Notes: generated from the letters alone by a model not told the origin. Numbered from the stretch's first letter, positions 20,633-29,404 are shown. The stretch is DNA of 64,000 nt from Paenibacillus pabuli (GCF_039831995.1 NZ_JBDOIO010000005.1:620001-684000), one strand, 5' to 3'. Program-made: numbers and translations.

Positions 20633-21184
20633 TTACCCGAAGTATTCATCTTCCTGCATTTTAAACTTTTCAAAATAATCATAATCTGCCCCGTCGGCAA
20701 GTCTCCTGCGGGAAACATAACGAAATCCCGTACGCTCAATCACCTTGCGTGATGGCACGTTGAACGGCTTCACAATGCCAACAATCCGATTCAGCTGGGT
20801 ATGCTTGAACAAATACGTCGTCAGGGCGTGCACGGCTTCCGTCATGTACCTTCTATTCCGGTAATCCTTGGAGAGGGCGTAGGCCACCTCACGATCACTG
20901 CTGTCCAGCATGTCATTCGGAAAAACGCCACACCAGCCGATAATCCGCTGATCGACGTTGTGCACAACGGCCAGCATAATACGTACATCTGCCGGATTGA
21001 ATTGGTCGTAGCTGCCTATGACAAATTGCAGAAAATCACGCAGCTGTTCCTCGTTCATCTTCCAATCGGGAAGGATGTCTGTAATCTCAGGCTGCTGGGT
21101 AAACGCCCGCAACGCGGCCTGGTCCTCCAGCGAGAATGGACGCAGGGTAATGTTCTGGGAATGGATGATAAGTTGACTATTCAT
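20633..21184 (-). CDS. RimJ/RimL-type GNAT acetyltransferase
   Basis: 183 residues. LRPFSLEDQAALRAFTQQPEI at the N-terminus and NVPSRKVIERTGFRYVSRRR at the C-terminus are typical of the RimJ/RimL family. The acetyl-CoA loop is divergent (LSKDYRNRRYMTEAV). ATG 21184 with AGAGGTG upstream is preferred over the GTG three codons earlier. Members acetylate protein N-termini, antibiotics or small amines; the target here is unknown. Confidence 0.85.
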   Translation of the reverse strand: MNSQLIIHSQNITLRPFSLEDQAALRAFTQQPEITDILPDWKMNEEQLRDFLQFVIGSYDQFNPADVRIMLAVVHNVDQRIIGWCGVFPNDMLDSSDREVAYALSKDYRNRRYMTEAVHALTTYLFKHTQLNRIVGIVKPFNVPSRKVIERTGFRYVSRRRLADGADYDYFEKFKMQEDEYFG

Positions 21185-21420
21185 ATATAACACCTCTGGG
21201 GATTTATTTGGGATGACACGACAAAGAGGAGCACCTTCAATAGAGGCACTCCCCGATTCGTTTCATCATTTCAGAAACGCCGAAGCTCCTCGTAATGGGT
21301 AAAAAAGAACACACGTATCCCGTACACGTTCTAACGGAATTTTCGCGTTGTACTTTTCTCAACCATTACAAGGAATCTGGCATACTCTGAAATCCCCTCT
21401 CGTCGTACAAATGTTATAGC

Positions 21421-22956
21421 TTATGGCCGATCGATAAAGATCCAGCCGGTTTCTTTTTCCTTATCCACGGTTGCTCCAAGGGACTCAGCCATGAAGCGCA
21501 GTGGAACATAAGTCTTGCCGTTTTTGCCTACATAGGCAGATTCAACCATGGTTACTTCCTTGCCTGCAACCGTTGCGTTCTTGGAACCCACAGTCAGGAC
21601 AATTTCATTACCCGTAATGTCATCAATAACAACGATGGTATCCGATCCCTTGGTCCATTTCACCTCAGCATCCAACTCCTCGGACAGGTAACGCAGAGGA
21701 ACAAATGTTGTATTTTTCACCGTAATGGCGCCATAGCTTTCATCTTCCGGGTACAGCATAACGCTTTTCCGAGTGATACCGGCTTCGTCTTTCAACAGCT
21801 GATACACGACAGAATTCGAATCAAAGTTGCGCAGCATCTGTCCCGGCGTGATGTCTTCCTTCATCAGATCGATTACGCCACCTGTTGTATCAACAGCATC
21901 CACGGTTACCGGTCCACCGATATTCCATTGTTCACTGTCTGCGTAAAGCGTCACCGATTGCAAAGGCAGATCTGCGGAGGCAGGCAGTGCTACTTTCAAC
22001 TCGGCATTTTGCTTGCGGATATTCAGTTCGCCGTCGAGATAGAAATCGAGCTTGAACGTTGTATCTGTACCAAATACCGTCTTGAGCTCCGGCACTTCAT
22101 TCAACAATTCGTTCAACCCTTGATCATAGTTAACCAGAAGCTCGTCGAGTCCTGCTTTGATCATAGGGTACATGGATGCAACAGCTGCCTCTTTGGATTC
22201 TGGCATCAAGGAAGAAATCCCCGATGTGTCCACTTCGTCCATCTGGTACATTGCACTCATTAACGGATAGAACACATCGTACAGATCCCCGATCAGATCC
22301 TTGAGTCCTTGCTCATCCTGGGCAACACTCGTCAGGAATGGTTTAACCATGGCAAGAATCTCTTCCCCAGTGATCTCCATGTGAAGCTTGGAGAGGCTGA
22401 GGGATTCACCGTTAACCGATTCCTGTACAGGCGTTACGGAGATGTTTTTCGGATTGGACAGATGCTTCAGGACAAAAGAAAGCAATTTGGGGGAAAGTTC
22501 CTCGATCTGCTTTTCCAGAGCCTTGGTATCCATCATCGGAAGTGTTTGCGCGCCTTCCAGAGCCTCCAGTGATATGTACAGCGGCTTTTGCGCACCGTCC
22601 AGGTCAATCACCATTTGAGTTTCATCCATGGAAAGGTGGAAAGGCAGTTTGGTTCCTTGGAAACTCACAGAGCCTTGGATCGACGCCGTTTGGGCATCCT
22701 TCACTTTGGCATTTTCAATATCCAGGGATACGGAATTAATAAGATCAATCATTTCGTTGTCTTTCTCGGTAGCGAATTCTTTAGCCGGCTCTATGTTAAT
22801 GTGCATGGACTGTTTCGATTCACCGGATTTTACGTTTGTACTGTTGGCCATGGCTTTACTAATATCTACCCCACCAACAGCCTGACATCCCGTAAGCGCA
22901 ACCATCATCAGAACGAGTGGTACGGCGATCCACTTGGCTAACCTTCGATTTTTGAT
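21421..22956 (-). CDS. Lipoprotein with copper-amine-oxidase-like stalk domain, apparent ATC start
   Basis: Surface lipoprotein of about 511 residues. The C-terminus holds a copper amine oxidase N-terminal-like domain with the paired motifs FVPLRYLSEELDAEVKW and YVPLRFMAESLGATVD. The middle is an unassigned all-soluble region, possibly LolA/LppX-like. From ATG 22908 the protein would start MMVALTGC, with no basic region before the lipobox. AAGGAGG at 22964-22970 instead points to an ATC codon at 22956, seven bases downstream, which restores the charged KNRRLAKW segment before the hydrophobic core. An in-frame stop lies just above, and no ATG, GTG or TTG lies between. Confidence 0.8.
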   Translation of the reverse strand: MKNRRLAKWIAVPLVLMMVALTGCQAVGGVDISKAMANSTNVKSGESKQSMHINIEPAKEFATEKDNEMIDLINSVSLDIENAKVKDAQTASIQGSVSFQGTKLPFHLSMDETQMVIDLDGAQKPLYISLEALEGAQTLPMMDTKALEKQIEELSPKLLSFVLKHLSNPKNISVTPVQESVNGESLSLSKLHMEITGEEILAMVKPFLTSVAQDEQGLKDLIGDLYDVFYPLMSAMYQMDEVDTSGISSLMPESKEAAVASMYPMIKAGLDELLVNYDQGLNELLNEVPELKTVFGTDTTFKLDFYLDGELNIRKQNAELKVALPASADLPLQSVTLYADSEQWNIGGPVTVDAVDTTGGVIDLMKEDITPGQMLRNFDSNSVVYQLLKDEAGITRKSVMLYPEDESYGAITVKNTTFVPLRYLSEELDAEVKWTKGSDTIVVIDDITGNEIVLTVGSKNATVAGKEVTMVESAYVGKNGKTYVPLRFMAESLGATVDKEKETGWIFIDRP

Positions 22957-23043
22957 ACGATCTCCTCCTTAGGAAAAATGTGGTTCATACCTATTATGAG
23001 GCCATCAGGTAATTGTTGTAAACCAATGGATCACAAAAACGCC

Positions 23044-23073
23044 AAAAAAGGCCGGAAATGTGTCCGACCTTTG
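23044..23073 (-). terminator. Rho-independent terminator of the miniprotein gene
   Basis: AAAGGTCGG and CCGGCCTTT pair, followed by a T run on the minus strand. Confidence 0.7.
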
Positions 23074-23104
23074 GATAAGCATATATTTTAGACGACCTCG
23101 TTCA

Positions 23105-23230
23105 TTACTCTTCGGTTTCCCCGGCATTTTCTTCAGTCGGCTCATTGTCCTCTGTCGTTACAGGGGTTTCAAATTGATCCGGCTCGTCGTCTTGAATGGC
23201 TTTGTTCTCTTCATTCTGGTCCTGTGTCAT
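23105..23230 (-). CDS. 41-residue highly acidic miniprotein
   Basis: Starts MTQDQNEENKAIQDD and ends ENAGETEE. About a third of the residues are Glu or Asp, with one Lys and no Arg. GAGAGGG lies eight bases before ATG 23230, and a rho-independent terminator follows the stop. There is no hydrophobic segment, so it is a soluble, probably disordered protein. The combination of ribosome binding site, coding composition and terminator supports a real gene; the function is unknown. Confidence 0.6.
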   Translation of the reverse strand: MTQDQNEENKAIQDDEPDQFETPVTTEDNEPTEENAGETEE

Positions 23231-23349
23231 ATCGCAATCCCTCTCTTCTACCGGATTTTCGTGAATATCATCAAGGCATCAGCCTTGTTTCTATCAATAA
23301 CCCGAATCGAAGCAGGTCAAACATCATGGAGTGCCAGCTTAGATTGGTT

Positions 23350-23817
23350 TTAGAATATATAAAAGACGATTCCATTCCCGGCAGCTGCGGTTGCCTGATA
23401 TAGAGCCTGAACGTCGTTCAATGTCTGAACAATCTCCCGGAACGTCTCATCTGCATCCCAACCTTCCATGACCGGATAGACGCCCTCTGTTATCATTTGA
23501 TCTAGGCTAAAACGTGCCTTCAGTTCATCGGGGTCCAGTTGCTCCAAAGCCATGTAGGCTTCCAGCACCTGTTCGTTCGAGAGCAGAAACAGATCCATAT
23601 CCGAATAGTTCCCCAAATACTGTTCTCCTGACATAGGCACCACATATCCCAGAGGCGGCTCTCCGTCCACCAGGTTTCCGGTTAATGTGAACTGAAGCAT
23701 CTGCCACGTTTTATCAATATCCAGATCGACCGAACAATCATGCACACTGATCTCGCCTGACTTGATTGATTCAATTAAATCCTCGGTTACCACAAGATAT
23801 CTGCCGGACATTCCCAT
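23350..23817 (-). CDS. DUF1877 (YfbM) family protein
   Basis: 155 residues. The MGMSGRYLVVTEDLI start, the DIDKTWQMLQFTLTG core and the ending GNGIVFYIF fit the DUF1877 family, small cytoplasmic proteins of unknown function. GGAGG lies about nine bases before the ATG. It is probably monocistronic. Confidence 0.82.
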   Translation of the reverse strand: MGMSGRYLVVTEDLIESIKSGEISVHDCSVDLDIDKTWQMLQFTLTGNLVDGEPPLGYVVPMSGEQYLGNYSDMDLFLLSNEQVLEAYMALEQLDPDELKARFSLDQMITEGVYPVMEGWDADETFREIVQTLNDVQALYQATAAAGNGIVFYIF

Positions 23818-23976
23818 ATCATGATTCCTCCTATAGTTTTACTTCCCTTGTTCCCCATTAACCCTGCATGATGCAAAAGAATCGGGGTAAAAAGAGGTAG
23901 AAGATATATTACTCTACGAAATTCCGTATTTCATCATCTCAAAACGCATGCATATCATCTCAAGGAGGACAAACCG

Positions 23977-24442
23977 ATGAAAAAATTCGATTACCGCCTG
24001 AATTATGAAGAGCTCGATCTGCGCAAACATCCAGAACTATATACCGTCGGACGGGGAGAGCAGGGCGTACTGATGGTCGAACCATACAAGAGCGAGATCC
24101 TCCCTTATTGGCGTTTTAAGACACCCGAGATTGCGACAGAATCATCAGAGAAGATCTATGAGCTGTTTTTGGAATATAAAAAAAAAGAAGGATTTCGTTG
24201 GCATGGATATGGCGCGCAAGTTTCTGCAGATGGGGTACACGCGGGCCAGGCGATATACGAACCATAAAGGTGCACGCAAATATTCGAAAGAGGACGGCTC
24301 AATCCTTCCCTATCAGAATGACAAGGTGAAAGCGGAAGCCGCAGCCATTTTTAAGGCGCAGTGGGAGATGGCCAAGACTGACCCCGATTATGTTGAAATG
24401 AAGAAGCAGCACCGGGAAAAGTACGAATCGGAGAACGATTAG
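23977..24442 (+). pseudogene. DUF4385 family protein, frameshifted in a run of nine A
   Basis: The first frame (from ATG 23977, AGGAGG upstream) reads MKKFDYRLNYEELDLRKHPE through YELFLEYKKK and then leaves the family sequence, stopping at 24267. The continuation DFVGMDMARKFLQMGYTRAR to the stop at 24442 is in the +1 frame. The junction is an A9 tract at 24178-24186; eight A would restore one frame of about 155 residues. Both halves keep family-like sequence, so the lesion is recent, a sequencing error, or a slippage-controlled site. DUF4385 has no known function. Confidence 0.75.
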
Positions 24443-24666
24443 CCACTTGGGTAAAAAATACATGGGCTCATCCCGATACTCCTTTTGATATAATGCATTA
24501 CGTCGATCTTCAGGAGAAACATAATGAGATCAGCCAACCAAAGGAGCCTCCATGAAATTACCTTGGGAAGGCCCTTCATTGATGAGCCATGAAATCAGGC
24601 GTAGAATGGACAGCATGGTTTATTCTGCGGATTAAAGTTTATAAGGCTTCTGAAGAAGGTGATGAC

Positions 24667-25128
24667 ATGTTAGGGATAGTGGGCATCCTCGGTATCGTTC
24701 TGTATACGCTGTGCACGGCAGGAGCCGGTGTTGGGCTGGTGATAGGATTCGTTTTTTTCCTGATTGGTTTCGGGGAAATGAAGAACAGGTCACGTACCCT
24801 CAGCAGTTTACTGCTGAGCAAGGATACGCTAATGATCGTGGGGACGATGGGCGTTGTGCTAGTTTATTTTCTTCTCTCCTACTGGAATCTGAAAATGATT
24901 GGTGATGCAACCTTTCCTGGCATGCTGGGTCCTGCAATCAGGGAAATCTCCGGGAGACAGCTGCTAACTGCAGGAGTCTTGTACGCGCTCTGGACAACCA
25001 TCAGCTTATACTGGCTGCTTCCAAGAGTATTCAGCTTTGATGGATTAGGCCTGAAAGTTCAGCTGATTGCACTCGGTGCAGCAGGATTCAGCATTCTGTA
25101 TGGCATTATAAAAATGGTTAATACATAA
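24667..25128 (+). CDS. Four-helix membrane protein of unknown function
   Basis: 153 residues from ATG 24667, which has AGAAGGTGATG just upstream; the frame extends to 24589 but without a ribosome binding site. Four hydrophobic segments are visible, beginning LGIVGILGIVLYTLCTAGAG and ending LIALGAAGFSILYGIIKMV. I do not recognise a family. A TATAAT lies at 24489-24494 and a perfect terminator hairpin follows the stop. Confidence 0.65.
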   Translation: MLGIVGILGIVLYTLCTAGAGVGLVIGFVFFLIGFGEMKNRSRTLSSLLLSKDTLMIVGTMGVVLVYFLLSYWNLKMIGDATFPGMLGPAIREISGRQLLTAGVLYALWTTISLYWLLPRVFSFDGLGLKVQLIALGAAGFSILYGIIKMVNT

Positions 25129-25165
25129 ATGCTGACAGCAAGGATGTTTGCTGTCAGCATTTTTT
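25129..25165. terminator. Bidirectional terminator
   Basis: ATGCTGACAGCAA and TTGCTGTCAGCAT form a perfect stem with T on one side and A on the other, between convergent genes. Confidence 0.85.
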
Positions 25166-25173
25166 CTATAGAT

Positions 25174-25989
25174 TCAGGCCCGTGCCCTTTTTTCTTTGCC
25201 GTTCTGAGGACGCGGAGTCAGCATTCCTCCAACCACTCGCAGGATCTGTCTGCGCGGTAAAACCCGGGACAGTTGAGCTGTCCAATAATTCGCTGCACCC
25301 GGCACAGCGTAGGGCTTACCCGATTCCAATGCCTTCATCGCCACTTCTACCACATGCTCAGGTGTATCCCGTTTTCCAACAGAAGCTTCTTCGGCGTTTA
25401 CGACATCAAAGAAAGACGTCTCTGTCGCACCGGGACATATGGCCAAAAAGCGAACTCCCCGCTGTCTATTCTCTTCGTATAATGCCTCTGTGAAGGAAAG
25501 AACGAATGATTTGGTTGCCCCGTATACAGCCATAAACGGATCAGGCTGGAAGGCTGCCGTGGAAGAGACATTAATAACCGTTCCATAGCGCTTTTGCACC
25601 ATCCCTGGCAGGAACAGATGGGTCATGTTGGTTACAGCCAGTACGTTAAGCATGATCTCTTCCTGCTGGCGCAAGCCATCCACCTGCTCAAACCATCCGT
25701 GTGTTGCAAAGCCTGCATTATTGATTAGGGTATCTACTCGTATGCCACGATTTTTACATTCATCATAGATCTGCTGTGGTGCATTCACTTCAGATAGATC
25801 CGCTACGATGACCTCTGCTCTTACTTTATATGTTCGTTCTATGCGATCTGCCAGCTGCTTCAGTTTTACTTCCGATCTGGCCACAAGCACGACATGATTT
25901 CCTTTTGATGCCATTTCCAATGCAAAAGCCTCTCCGATACCCGAGGAAGCTCCTGTGATTAGTGCCCACTGATTCTGAATTTTTTTCAT
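25174..25989 (-). CDS. DltE/YqjQ-like short-chain dehydrogenase
   Basis: 271 residues. GASSGIGEAFA cofactor loop, NNAG, SSTAAF and YGATKSF catalytic motif; the C-terminal PRRQILRVVGG segment is typical of the COG0300 group. It is divergent from a TetR gene, and two copies of a 26-base operator-like element lie between them, so it is probably the target of that repressor. The substrate is unknown. Confidence 0.88.
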   Translation of the reverse strand: MKKIQNQWALITGASSGIGEAFALEMASKGNHVVLVARSEVKLKQLADRIERTYKVRAEVIVADLSEVNAPQQIYDECKNRGIRVDTLINNAGFATHGWFEQVDGLRQQEEIMLNVLAVTNMTHLFLPGMVQKRYGTVINVSSTAAFQPDPFMAVYGATKSFVLSFTEALYEENRQRGVRFLAICPGATETSFFDVVNAEEASVGKRDTPEHVVEVAMKALESGKPYAVPGAANYWTAQLSRVLPRRQILRVVGGMLTPRPQNGKEKRARA

Positions 25990-26024
25990 TTTTCATCCGC
26001 CTTTTTGTACACTCGTTTTTTATT

Positions 26025-26050
26025 GGAAACAGTGTTTCCTAATGAAAACA
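26025..26050. promoter_or_regulatory. TetR operator copy 1
   Basis: GGAAACAGTGTTTCC is a 15-base inverted repeat, followed by TAATGAAAACA. The 26-base unit recurs at 26131-26156, and this copy is close to the SDR start. Confidence 0.65.
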
Positions 26051-26130
26051 TAGTATCCTGATTTCTTGATCCTGTCAATTCACATTTGGAAAATTGACGA
26101 TATCAGGCACAAAACAGTAGAATACTCATA

Positions 26131-26156
26131 AGAAACACGGTTTCCGTTAGAAAACA
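26131..26156. promoter_or_regulatory. TetR operator copy 2
   Basis: AGAAACACGGTTTCC then GTTAGAAAACA, matching copy 1 at about 20 of 26 positions. It lies 27 bases before the TetR start and could mediate autorepression. Confidence 0.65.
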
Positions 26157-26183
26157 AATATGACGCTACGAGGATGAACATAA

Positions 26184-26843
26184 ATGAAAGATCACCCATC
26201 TAATTCTAAGGAGTCCATTCATACGATAACGACTTTTCAGGAAGCAAGACTTCAGCATTCCGAAAATCTGCGACAAAATATTGTGCATGCTGCTGCTGCA
26301 CTATTACAAGAACACGGGCCTGAAGCGGTCACGGTACGACGTGTGGCAGAACGGATGGAGTGCTCCACCAAGATCATATATAACCTCTTTGGCAAGAAGG
26401 AGGGGCTAGCCAAATACCTCTATTTGGAGGGATGCATACTCCTGTCTCAGTCTTTTGAGGCCGTGCCTCAGCAAACTTCATATCAACAGCACTTTCGCGC
26501 GCTCGCCTATGCCTACTGGGATTTCGGCATGACCCAATCCAGCTTCTATCAGCTGATGTTTGGGGGATCATTCGCCGAGTTTAAACCAGATGCAGAGAGT
26601 CTGGAGGGAACCGCTACCGCGATGAAGCAACTCATTCATTTGGTAGAAGCTGCAAGTAAGCAGGAACTGCTTCAGGAGAAAGATTCCCTGATTGCCGTTC
26701 AAATGATCTGGGCTCCCCTGCATGGTGTCATTCATCTGTACCTGGGAGGGCACTTGGAGAGTGAGGCCGCCGCCAAAAAGCTCTATGATCATACGCTGTC
26801 CATGATCGTTCAATCTCTCTTTGGAACAGACACCAAAAAATAG
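26184..26843 (+). CDS. TetR/AcrR family repressor
   Basis: 219 residues. The N-terminal HTH (residues about 28-75) reads IVHAAAALLQEHGPEAVTV, then RRVAERMECSTKIIYNLFGKKEGL. The C-terminal half resembles the TetR_C WHG domain group (FRALAYAYWDFGMTQSSFYQLMF). It is divergently placed to the SDR gene with repeated operators in the intergenic region. The ligand is unknown. Confidence 0.88.
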   Translation: MKDHPSNSKESIHTITTFQEARLQHSENLRQNIVHAAAALLQEHGPEAVTVRRVAERMECSTKIIYNLFGKKEGLAKYLYLEGCILLSQSFEAVPQQTSYQQHFRALAYAYWDFGMTQSSFYQLMFGGSFAEFKPDAESLEGTATAMKQLIHLVEAASKQELLQEKDSLIAVQMIWAPLHGVIHLYLGGHLESEAAAKKLYDHTLSMIVQSLFGTDTKK

Positions 26844-26860
26844 TTATCGTCCAAAATACA

Positions 26861-26909
26861 AAAAAGGAGTGAAGCCCAGCTTGGTATGCTGAGCCTCAAC
26901 TCCTTTTTT
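26861..26909. terminator. Bidirectional terminator
   Basis: AAAAAGGAGT and ACTCCTTTTT flank an inner GAAGCCCAGC/GCTGAGCCTC pairing, between the convergent TetR and monooxygenase genes. Confidence 0.8.
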
Positions 26910-26957
26910 ACGTTAAAACATATGATGTTTTAATTTCTCTAAAACGAACGAGTACAA

Positions 26958-28019
26958 TTAACGCGCTTCTCCATTCTCGGCTTCCCAACGTGCAATTTCA
27001 TTGCGAACGATTGGAGCGACCTCTTTACCAAGCAATTCGATCGCTCTCATAACCTCATTGTGAGGCATTGTACCGAGTGGTGTATGCAGCATGAAACGGG
27101 TGATGCCGACTTCTTTGCGCAGGTAGATAATCTTCTGAGCTACTGTCTCTACGTCACCTACGTACAGTGCGCCTTCAAGGCTGCGTGCCGCATCAAACGT
27201 TGCACGACTGTAGTGTCCCCAGCCGCGTTCACGGCCCAGTATATTCATGACTGCCTGTGCAGGCGGGAAGAATTTCTCAACAGCTTCATCTGTCGTATCC
27301 GCGATAAAACCGTGAGAGTGTGATGCCACCGTCAGTTTGGAAGCATCATGTCCTGCATGGGCTGCTGCCTTTTTGTACAACTCAACCAGTGGGGCAAATT
27401 GAACCGGACGACCACCGATAATTGCGAGCACCAGCGGCAGACCGAGCAGACCGGCACGCACTACCGATTCCTGGTTACCGCCACTACCGATCCATACCGG
27501 CAGCTTCTCCTGTACCGGGCGCGGGTAGATGCCCAGATTATTGAAGGAAGGACGATGCTTGCCTTCCCAGGTTACTTTTTCCGAATCACGAAGCTTGAGC
27601 AGCAGATCCAATTTCTCGTCGAACAACTCATCGTAATCGTTGAGATCATAGCCGAAGAGAGGGAAGGATTCGATAAACGAACCCCGGCCCGCCATAATCT
27701 CCGCACGTCCATTCGAGATGCCGTCCAGTGTTGCAAAATCCTGAAATACCCGTACCGGGTCAGCCGAAGACAGTACGGTTACAGCACTCGTCAGCCGAAT
27801 CCGCTTGGTCTGTGAAGCGGCTGCTGCCAAAATTACTGCCGGGGATGAAGCCGCATAGTCAGCACGATGATGCTCCCCCACGCCATATACATCCAGACCG
27901 ACCTCGTCAGCCAGGACAATCTCCTCCACAACATCACGAATACGCTGTGCGTGACTTATGAGTTCTCCGGTATTCACATCCGGGTTTGTCTCTACAAAGG
28001 TACTAATTCCGATTTCCAT
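26958..28019 (-). CDS. Luciferase-like flavin-dependent monooxygenase
   Basis: 353 residues of the bacterial luciferase-like TIM-barrel family. GISTFVETNPD, GVGEHHRADYAASSPAV, TSAVTVLSSADPVRVFQDFATLD, PVWIGSGGNQESVVRA and a C-terminal RFMLHTPLGTMPH are characteristic. It probably uses reduced flavin to oxygenate a small molecule that cannot be named from sequence. GGGAGG precedes the ATG by eight bases. Confidence 0.88.
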   Translation of the reverse strand: MEIGISTFVETNPDVNTGELISHAQRIRDVVEEIVLADEVGLDVYGVGEHHRADYAASSPAVILAAAASQTKRIRLTSAVTVLSSADPVRVFQDFATLDGISNGRAEIMAGRGSFIESFPLFGYDLNDYDELFDEKLDLLLKLRDSEKVTWEGKHRPSFNNLGIYPRPVQEKLPVWIGSGGNQESVVRAGLLGLPLVLAIIGGRPVQFAPLVELYKKAAAHAGHDASKLTVASHSHGFIADTTDEAVEKFFPPAQAVMNILGRERGWGHYSRATFDAARSLEGALYVGDVETVAQKIIYLRKEVGITRFMLHTPLGTMPHNEVMRAIELLGKEVAPIVRNEIARWEAENGEAR

Positions 28020-28117
28020 GTTCTGTTCCTCCCTGGTTATGAAGCGATCCGTCGTTCATCTAACCTATTGTAAGTAGATCACCTTTTGTTATGTATCTTA
28101 ATATTGAACTATTTTGA

Positions 28118-28149
28118 TGAAAAACACAAGACCCTCTGCTTCCAGAGGG
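28118..28149 (-). terminator. Terminator after the methyltransferase gene
   Basis: CCCTCTG and CAGAGGG pair over CTTC, with a T-rich tail on the minus strand. Confidence 0.65.
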
Positions 28150-28192
28150 CATGATTATGACATATTATTCTCCATTTCTGATCCATTGATGA

Positions 28193-29005
28193 TTATTTCT
28201 TTGTCCCGATGTACAGCAGGTGAGAAGAAATCCCCTGGATCGTAGGATCTTCAGCCTTCTCAATCATGAATTGGATCAACTCATCGTACTCCCCGCGCTC
28301 TTTCCAATACTGCTGCTGTTCTGCTGTGAGCATGGCCCCGAGGCTGGATGATCCAATCAGATTCACCGTTTCGAATCCGTGCTGCTCCATGAACGGTTTA
28401 ATATCCTGAATGTTGAAATAATACGCCCCTGTGAATCGTCCATGATCCTGATGGTCGAATGTCCCCTTTTCCACAAAAGCACGAATAGCACTCATATGAT
28501 CATTAGGCTTCCAGTGCTGGGGAGACTGCAGCGAGTTAATGCTCATTCTCATTCGGCTCTGCATCGCTATATACACCATGCCATCCGGCTTCGTTACCCG
28601 ATGCAGTTCCCTTATAGCCATGACCCGCTCCTGTTCAGTCTGCAGATGATACAGCGGCCCCAGCATCAGCGACGCATCATATGTATCATCAGCCAGCCCT
28701 TCCAGACGGGTCGCATCCAGTACATGAAATCCCTCGAACTGCTTCATCAAATCATACTCCTGAGCCTTCTGCCTTGCGATATCCACGGAAGCAGGTGTCA
28801 AGTCCGACAGGGTTACTCGGTATCCATTCCTCGCAAGCTCCATCGCGTATTTCCCGGGTCCTGCGCCATTATCCAGAACAAGCCCGGTTGAAGGGAGATG
28901 TGCCCGGATGTAATGCATGTTAATGATGAACTCCAGCGGCTCCCGCTCCAGTCTTCCCCACTCGTCAAACCCGGAATAATAGTCTATTATGCGATCTCTT
29001 GTCAT
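28193..29005 (-). CDS. Class I SAM-dependent methyltransferase under a T-box
   Basis: 270 residues from ATG 29005, with AGGCAGGTG upstream; a TTG at 29041 is in frame but abuts the T-box terminator. The SAM-binding motif I reads VLDNGAGPGKYAMELA, motif II TLSDLTPASV and the post-I acidic region DATRLEGLADDTYDASLMLGPLYHL. This is a COG2226/UbiE-like small-molecule methyltransferase with unknown substrate. Its transcription is likely controlled by the T-box leader that ends 36-40 bases upstream, which is unusual for this enzyme class. Confidence 0.85.
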   Translation of the reverse strand: MTRDRIIDYYSGFDEWGRLEREPLEFIINMHYIRAHLPSTGLVLDNGAGPGKYAMELARNGYRVTLSDLTPASVDIARQKAQEYDLMKQFEGFHVLDATRLEGLADDTYDASLMLGPLYHLQTEQERVMAIRELHRVTKPDGMVYIAMQSRMRMSINSLQSPQHWKPNDHMSAIRAFVEKGTFDHQDHGRFTGAYYFNIQDIKPFMEQHGFETVNLIGSSSLGAMLTAEQQQYWKERGEYDELIQFMIEKAEDPTIQGISSHLLYIGTKK

Positions 29006-29047
29006 TGATCCGACACCTGCCTTTTTTTCATTTAGGGCCAAAAACGC

Positions 29048-29335
29048 AAAAAAACTGCCACCTCAACTAAGAGGCGACAGGTATGACCTTCGCGGTACCA
29101 CTCTTCTTCATCCGTGGACCATGCAAATGACAGATCTCTCTGTATCTACTGGGCCACAGAAACTCAGGAGCCTGATGACGGGGGTTAGCCGTCAGGATCT
29201 GATCTCAGTCCATTTGGATGACTGCTGTTCAATCCTGCCGCTCACAGGCGAGTTGGGGATAGGATGGACTGCCTTGCACCCTACGGCAGTTCTCTGAGCC
29301 AGCCTTGCTCCTTAGTACTCCTGATCATTGCGTTT
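29048..29335 (-). promoter_or_regulatory. T-box riboswitch (probably leucine)
   Basis: Read on the minus strand, the leader has an AGTA-containing stem I base (AATGATCAGGAGTACT), the AGAGA and GGGTGCAAGGCAG distal elements, stem II (CTGACGG/CCGTCATCAGG), a long stem III, the T-box bulge AGTGGTACCGCG at 29091-29102 and a terminator stem (29055-29080) with seven T. The probable specifier is CTC at 29250-29252, in the context CAA-CTC-GCCTGTGAG, which would read tRNA-Leu. The TGGT bulge fits an A73 tRNA. The specifier assignment is by pattern, not by folding. Confidence 0.88.
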
Positions 29336-29404
29336 ACCTATTAAATTTCAGCCAGTATATATCAACCAGATATTTCCTGTCAATTCATCTCGGATGGTAA
29401 CCCT

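Noticed and set aside
23060..23353. 97-codon plus-strand ORF
   Set aside because: It overlaps the acidic miniprotein and its terminator on the other strand and lacks a ribosome binding site.
24517..24635. Two overlapping short ORFs (22 and 27 codons) with Shine-Dalgarno-like sequences before the 24.7 kb membrane protein
   Set aside because: They could be leader peptides, but there is no hairpin or conserved feature to support regulation.
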